From: Bacteroidales bacterium
GTDB lineage: Bacteria > Bacteroidota > Bacteroidia > Bacteroidales > UBA932
Assembly: GCA_017556665.1 (NCBI GenBank)
Contig: JAFYMJ010000026.1
Location: 1-9,919, forward strand
Length of the DNA: 9,919 nt
Direction: 5' to 3'
Positions 5,724-9,919 of this stretch are shown here, one piece after another; the first letter of the stretch is position 1; every line of letters begins with the position of its first letter. The notes beneath the pieces are model-generated. The model worked only from the letters and a program-made list of their open reading frames with translations. It did no database searches and was not told where the DNA came from. A program made the translations under genes and the position numbers.

Positions 5724-7589
5724 ATGGCAGAAAAATTATTTGCTGAGTTTCCACCTGTTTCCACTGAGCAATGGGAAGAGGTGATAATCAAAGATTTGAA
5801 AGGTGCCGATTATGAGAAAAAACTCGTATGGAAAACCCAAGAGGGATTCTCTGTTCGCCCTTATTACCGTGCCGAGAATTTAGATGGAATCAAACATTTG
5901 GGCGTAGAGGCTGGATGTTTTCCATTTGTAAGAGGTACTAAAAACAATAACGATTGGTTAATCCGTCAGGATTATTGTGCTTGTGAGTGTGGCTATGCAG
6001 AGGCTAATGCTCAAGCTGTAGATGGTCTTAAAAAAGGTGTTACATCTGTTGGTTTCTGTATAGATGGCAAAAAAGCTATTAGTGTAGCAGAAATGGAGAC
6101 TTTACTAAAAGATATAGATGTAACTGCAGTTGAGGTTAACTTTACAGGTTGCTGTTGTGCTGCAGTTGAGACTATAACTTCATTCTTGACAGTTGCCAAA
6201 GCTAAAGGTGCTACTGCAGAGAACTTGAAAGCTTCATTCGATTATGATCCGCTAAGAGCTCTAAACCAAACTGGTGCTTTCTGTTCAGATAAATCTATGG
6301 ATAAACTTAAAGAGGTTATTGAGGCTGCTAAAGATTATCCAAGAGTAAGAGTTATTGGTGTTGAGGCTTATGCATTCAATGATGCTGGTTCAAACATCTC
6401 TCAAGAGTTAGGTTTTGGTCTTGCTATGGGTAGCGAGTACATTAACAAACTTATGGAGTTGGGCCTTAGCGCAGACGATGCTGCAAGACGCATTAAATTC
6501 ACATTCTCTGTAGGTTCTACTTACTTTATGGAGATTGCAAAATTCCGTGCAGCAAGAATGTTGTGGGCTAATGTTGTTAAAGCATATGGCTCAGAGAGAG
6601 AGTGCTGCCAAAAGATGAAAATCCATGCTGTTACAAGCACTTGGAACCTTACAGTGTACGACCCTTACGTAAATATGCTAAGAGGTACAACTGAGGCTAT
6701 GAGTGCTACAATTGCAGGTGTTGATTCTTTGGAGGTTCTTCCATTTGACTATGCGTTCAGAAAACCTAATGAGTTCAGCAACCGTATTGCAAGAAATGTA
6801 CAGTCAATCCTAAAAGAGGAGGCTCATTTTGATAAAGTTATTGACCCAGCTGCTGGTTCATACTTTATTGAGAACTTGACTCAATCAATTTCTGAGACTT
6901 CATGGAAATTGTTCCAGGATGTTGAGAACATGGGTGGTTATGTAGAGGCTTTCAAAGCTGGTTACATCCAAAATGCAATTAAAGAGACTTCTGTAGCAAG
7001 AGATAAGAAAATTGAGACCAGAAGAGAGATTATCTTAGGTTCTAACCAATATCCTAACTTTACAGAGGTTATAGATAAAGACGTTACTTTAGAGGTTGTT
7101 ACAAGAAAACCTGCTCCTGAGGTATCAGGTGCTATGATTGGTGCTCCACTAGAGAAGTACAGAGGTGCACAACCATTTGAGGCTTTACGTTTTGCTACTG
7201 ATAAGAGCGATAAGAAACCAGTTGCATACATGGTAACTTATGGCAACTTGGCAATGTGCAGAGCAAGAGCTCAATTTGCATGCAACTTCTTTGCTGTTGC
7301 AGGTTTTAAAGTAGTTGACAACAACAGATTCTCTTCTGTAGCAGAAGGTGTTGAGGCTGCTTTGGCTGCTAAAGCAGATATTATTGTTGCTTGCTCATCT
7401 GATGAGGAGTATGCAGAGGGTGTTCCACAAATTGCTGAGCTAGTTGGCGATAAAGCTATTGTGGTTGTTGCAGGTGATCCTGCTTGTAAAGATGAGTTAA
7501 TGGCTAAAGGTGTAGAGAACTTTATTAGTGTCAAGAGCAACGTTCTTGAGACTCTTAAAGGATATCAAGCTAAATTGGGTATTAAATAA
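5724..7589 (+). CDS. mutA: Methylmalonyl-CoA mutase small (beta) subunit
   Basis: The 621-residue protein is the non-catalytic partner of MutB in the heterodimeric mutase. It opens with the typical block EQWEEVIIKDLKGADYEKKL (15-34). Its barrel domain parallels that of MutB, for example FMEIAKFRAARMLW near residues 270-283 against [14 protein letters not shown] in MutB, showing descent from a shared ancestor. The C-terminal domain (about 497-621) keeps the flavodoxin-like fold pattern, but where a cobalamin-binding DxHxxG would stand it reads MVTYGNLAMCRAR, so it cannot ligate cobalamin. This is the known state of the small subunit. Length is close to the family norm. The leader is AT-rich with no Shine-Dalgarno, as is usual in Bacteroidetes. 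The codons are strongly biased (GGT, GCT, AAA, GAG), unlike the upstream genes, suggesting high expression. It lies 30 bases before mutB. Confidence 0.95.
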   Translation: MAEKLFAEFPPVSTEQWEEVIIKDLKGADYEKKLVWKTQEGFSVRPYYRAENLDGIKHLGVEAGCFPFVRGTKNNNDWLIRQDYCACECGYAEANAQAVDGLKKGVTSVGFCIDGKKAISVAEMETLLKDIDVTAVEVNFTGCCCAAVETITSFLTVAKAKGATAENLKASFDYDPLRALNQTGAFCSDKSMDKLKEVIEAAKDYPRVRVIGVEAYAFNDAGSNISQELGFGLAMGSEYINKLMELGLSADDAARRIKFTFSVGSTYFMEIAKFRAARMLWANVVKAYGSERECCQKMKIHAVTSTWNLTVYDPYVNMLRGTTEAMSATIAGVDSLEVLPFDYAFRKPNEFSNRIARNVQSILKEEAHFDKVIDPAAGSYFIENLTQSISETSWKLFQDVENMGGYVEAFKAGYIQNAIKETSVARDKKIETRREIILGSNQYPNFTEVIDKDVTLEVVTRKPAPEVSGAMIGAPLEKYRGAQPFEALRFATDKSDKKPVAYMVTYGNLAMCRARAQFACNFFAVAGFKVVDNNRFSSVAEGVEAALAAKADIIVACSSDEEYAEGVPQIAELVGDKAIVVVAGDPACKDELMAKGVENFISVKSNVLETLKGYQAKLGIK

Positions 7590-7604
7590 GCAGTAATAAC
7601 TATT

Positions 7605-7610
7605 AAAGGA
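7605..7610 (+). promoter_or_regulatory. Ribosome binding site of mutB
   Basis: AAAGGA lies 9 bases before the mutB ATG at 7620, in the 30-base mutA-mutB gap. It supports separate translation initiation of the large subunit at that ATG. Confidence 0.55.
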
Positions 7611-7619
7611 AATAACAAT

Positions 7620-9743
7620 ATGCGTCCGAAATTTTCAGATTTAAAATATAATGGTGGTGCTGCTTGTGGTGCTATTGAGAACAACGAGTGGCTTACACCA
7701 GAGAAGATTGCAGTTAAAACTAACTACACAGCTTCTGATTTGGAAGGTATGGAGCACCTTAACTATGCGGCTGGTGTTGCTCCATTCTTAAGAGGTCCTT
7801 ACAGCACAATGTATGTTCAAAAACCTTGGACTGTAAGACAATATGCAGGTTTCTCTACAGCAGAGGAGTCTAATGCATTCTATAGAAGAAACTTGGCAGC
7901 AGGTCAAAAAGGTTTGTCTGTTGCTTTTGACTTGGCTACACACCGTGGCTACGATGCAGATCACCCAAGAGTAGTTGGTGATGTTGGTAAAGCAGGTGTT
8001 AGTATCTGTTCAGTAGAGGATATGAAGATTTTGTTTGATCAGATTCCTCTAAACAAAATGTCTGTTTCTATGACTATGAACGGTGCTGTTCTTCCAGTTA
8101 TGGCATTCTACATTGTTGCAGGTTTGGAGCAAGGTGCAAAATTGGAGGAGATGGCTGGTACTATCCAAAACGATATCCTTAAAGAGTTCATGGTTCGTAA
8201 CACTTATATCTACCCACCAGAGTTCTCAATGAGAATTATTGGCGATATATTTGCTTACACTTCTAAATATATGCCTAAGTTCAACTCTATCTCAATTTCT
8301 GGTTACCATATGCAAGAGGCTGGTGCAACTAATGACATTGAGATGGCTTATACTTTGGCAGACGGTCTTGAGTATCTAAGAACTGGTGTTAAAGCCGGTA
8401 TCTCTGTAGATGCTTTTGCACCTAGACTTTCATTCTTCTGGGCTATTGGTATGAACAACTTTATGGAGATTGCCAAAATGCGTGCAGCTAGAATGATCTG
8501 GGCTAAATTAGTAAACCAATTTAACCCTAAAAACCCTAAATCATTATCATTAAGAACTCACTGTCAAACTTCAGGTTGGTCACTAACAGAGCAAGATCCA
8601 TTCAACAACGTTGCAAGAACTTGTATTGAGGCTATGGGTGCTGCTTTAGGTCATACACAATCACTACATACAAACGCTCTTGATGAGGCTATTGCTCTAC
8701 CTACAGATTTCTCTGCACGTATTGCACGTAACACTCAAATCTATATTCAAGAAGAGACCAGCGTATGTAAATCTATTGACCCATGGGCAGGTTCATACTA
8801 TGTTGAGAGCCTAACTAAAGAGTTGGCTGACAAAGCATGGGCTCATATTCAAGAGGTTGAGTCTCTTGGTGGTATGGCTAAAGCTATTGAGACAGGTATT
8901 CCTAAATTAAGAATTGAGGAGGCTGCTGCTCGTAAACAAGCTAGAATTGACTCTGGTAGCGAGACAATTGTTGGTATCAACAAATATCGTCTAGAGAAAG
9001 AGGATCCAATTGAGATTCTTGACATTGACAACACTAAAGTTAGAGAGCAACAAATTGCAAGACTTAAAGAGCTTAGAGCTAACCGTGACAATGCAAAAGT
9101 ACAAGAGTGCTTGGCAGCTATCACTGAGGCAGTTAAAAACAATTCAGGCAATCTTCTTGAGCTTGCTGTTGAGGCAGCTAAAGCTAGAGCAACTTTGGGT
9201 GAGATCTCAGATGCTTGCGAGGTTGTAGTTGGACGTTATAAAGCAGTTATCCGTATGAATACAGGTGTTTACTCATCAGAGGTTAAAGCTGATCAAGACT
9301 TTGAGAAAGCAAAAGAGCTAGTAGCAGAGTTTGCTAAGAAAGAGGGTCGCCAACCAAGAATCATGATTGCTAAACTTGGTCAGGACGGTCACGACCGTGG
9401 TGCTAAAGTTGTTGCAACTGGTTATGCAGACTGTGGATTTGATGTTGATATGGGTCCATTGTTCCAAACTCCAGAGGAGGCTGCTAAACAAGCTGTAGAG
9501 AATGATGTTCACATTGTAGGTGTATCATCATTGGCAGCAGGTCACAAGACTCTTGTTCCTCAAATTGTAAATGAGCTTAAGAAACTTGGTAGAGAGGATA
9601 TTATTGTTGTTGCAGGTGGTGTTATCCCTGCTCAAGATTATGATGCTCTTTACAAAGCAGGTGCAGCGGCAATCTTTGGCCCTGGTACTCCAGTAGCTTA
9701 TGCAGCAATTAAGATGATTGAGATGCTAATGCAAAAATTCTAA
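7620..9743 (+). CDS. mutB: Methylmalonyl-CoA mutase large (alpha) subunit, catalytic
   Basis: The 707-residue enzyme interconverts succinyl-CoA and (R)-methylmalonyl-CoA by a radical carbon-skeleton rearrangement using adenosylcobalamin, a central step in propionate formation. The N-terminal TIM-barrel holds Y75 (RQYAGFST), R193 ([14 protein letters not shown]) and Y229/H230 ([10 protein letters not shown]). With a constant offset of 14 these correspond to Tyr89, Arg207, Tyr243 and His244 of the Propionibacterium enzyme. Retention of both the Tyr89 and Arg207 equivalents favours methylmalonyl-CoA over isobutyryl-CoA mutase activity. The C-terminal cobalamin domain (about 575-707) has DGHDRG at 589-594, where H591 is the lower axial ligand of cobalt, and GGVIPAQDY near its end. 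All key residues are intact. It pairs with MutA, shares its codon bias, and is followed by a strong terminator. No meaB chaperone gene is visible in the window. Confidence 0.97.
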   Translation: MRPKFSDLKYNGGAACGAIENNEWLTPEKIAVKTNYTASDLEGMEHLNYAAGVAPFLRGPYSTMYVQKPWTVRQYAGFSTAEESNAFYRRNLAAGQKGLSVAFDLATHRGYDADHPRVVGDVGKAGVSICSVEDMKILFDQIPLNKMSVSMTMNGAVLPVMAFYIVAGLEQGAKLEEMAGTIQNDILKEFMVRNTYIYPPEFSMRIIGDIFAYTSKYMPKFNSISISGYHMQEAGATNDIEMAYTLADGLEYLRTGVKAGISVDAFAPRLSFFWAIGMNNFMEIAKMRAARMIWAKLVNQFNPKNPKSLSLRTHCQTSGWSLTEQDPFNNVARTCIEAMGAALGHTQSLHTNALDEAIALPTDFSARIARNTQIYIQEETSVCKSIDPWAGSYYVESLTKELADKAWAHIQEVESLGGMAKAIETGIPKLRIEEAAARKQARIDSGSETIVGINKYRLEKEDPIEILDIDNTKVREQQIARLKELRANRDNAKVQECLAAITEAVKNNSGNLLELAVEAAKARATLGEISDACEVVVGRYKAVIRMNTGVYSSEVKADQDFEKAKELVAEFAKKEGRQPRIMIAKLGQDGHDRGAKVVATGYADCGFDVDMGPLFQTPEEAAKQAVENDVHIVGVSSLAAGHKTLVPQIVNELKKLGREDIIVVAGGVIPAQDYDALYKAGAAAIFGPGTPVAYAAIKMIEMLMQKF

Positions 9744-9776
9744 TATAGCAGATTTGCATTACATACAATAATGAAT

Positions 9777-9805
9777 AAGAAACCGACCTGTGGTCGGTTT
9801 CTTTT
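9777..9805 (+). terminator. Intrinsic terminator of the mutAB operon
   Basis: A perfect 12-bp stem (9777-9788 pairing with 9792-9803) closes a 3-base loop TGT and ends in TTTT at 9802-9805. It lies 33 bases after the mutB stop. The 5' end of the group II intron follows within a few bases. Confidence 0.93.
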
Positions 9806-9809
9806 CATT

Positions 9810-9919
9810 GTACGCCCAGCATGGGCATGTTCTAATGGGTGAAAGTCCCAAATGCGCCCTAATGACGGGAAGCATATAGCCAAGGGCAAGGGTGTCCATC
9901 GTGAGGTGGAATCTGAAGG
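9810..9919 (+). mobile_element. Group II intron, 5' end of ribozyme domain I (partial)
   Basis: From GTACG at 9810 the sequence has the look of the 5' part of bacterial group II introns. A stem GCCCA/TGGGC (9814-9818 with 9822-9826) is followed by a hairpin around GGGTGAAAGTCCC (9837-9849), the phrase TAGCCAAGGGCAAGGGTGTCC (9877-9897, in two overlapping parts), and a 6-bp stem (9895-9900 with 9905-9910, one G-T pair) capped by a GTGA tetraloop of the GNRA type. I recall these phrases from introns that encode an LtrA-like reverse transcriptase/maturase, but recognition is from memory. The usual start is GTGYG; GTACG differs at the third base. The intron-encoded protein, domains V-VI and the 3' end lie beyond the window. 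Insertion just behind a terminator hairpin resembles group IIC behaviour, though the class is not proven here. Confidence 0.8.

Noticed and set aside
6962..7540. Long minus-strand open frames within mutA
   Set aside because: They are antisense shadows of a strongly codon-biased gene, with Ser/Ala/Thr-rich translations and no recognisable domain or start signals.
9010..9228. Short plus-strand frame inside mutB
   Set aside because: It is an out-of-frame Leu/Lys/Gln-rich translation fully contained in an intact conserved gene, without a ribosome binding site.

Overview
The window looks like an ordinary chromosomal segment from a member of the Bacteroidetes, most likely the order Bacteroidales. 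Several things point there. Promoter-like sequences fit the Bacteroidetes -7 consensus TAnnTTTG. Many starts have AT-rich leaders rather than strong Shine-Dalgarno sites. A small acidic DUF2795 protein of the type common in that phylum is present. Methylmalonyl-CoA mutase is a split two-subunit enzyme, as in succinate/propionate fermenters. The genus cannot be fixed from the sequence alone.

Layout, left to right. (1) The last codons of an ABC-transporter ATPase are followed by a PduO-type cob(I)alamin adenosyltransferase. (2) A DUF2795 gene with its own promoter converges on a thymidine kinase gene on the minus strand, and the two share one terminator hairpin. (3) Divergent from tdk is a run of four plus-strand genes: rsmI (16S rRNA 2'-O-methyltransferase), an overlapping gene for a membrane-anchored helix-hairpin-helix protein, and a NatA/NatB-like ABC exporter pair. 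(4) A strongly codon-biased mutA-mutB operon encodes the small and large subunits of adenosylcobalamin-dependent methylmalonyl-CoA mutase and ends in a perfect 12-bp terminator hairpin. (5) Six bases past that hairpin stem the 5' end of a group II intron RNA begins and runs off the window edge.

Functionally, the adenosyltransferase makes adenosylcobalamin, the cofactor that MutB binds through its DxHxxG loop. MutAB interconverts succinyl-CoA and (R)-methylmalonyl-CoA, the central step of propionate formation in Bacteroidales. The catalytic and substrate-selecting residues of MutB are all present, while MutA lacks the cobalamin-binding loop, as expected for the non-catalytic subunit. The other genes are housekeeping (tdk, rsmI), envelope transport (natAB-like), or of unknown role (DUF2795, HHH protein).

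I found no phage, CRISPR, defence island or clearly novel system. The points most worth a second look are the group II intron sitting directly behind the mutB terminator, the predicted overlapping transcription starts between tdk and rsmI, the HHH protein translationally linked to rsmI, and the codon-usage switch at mutA.
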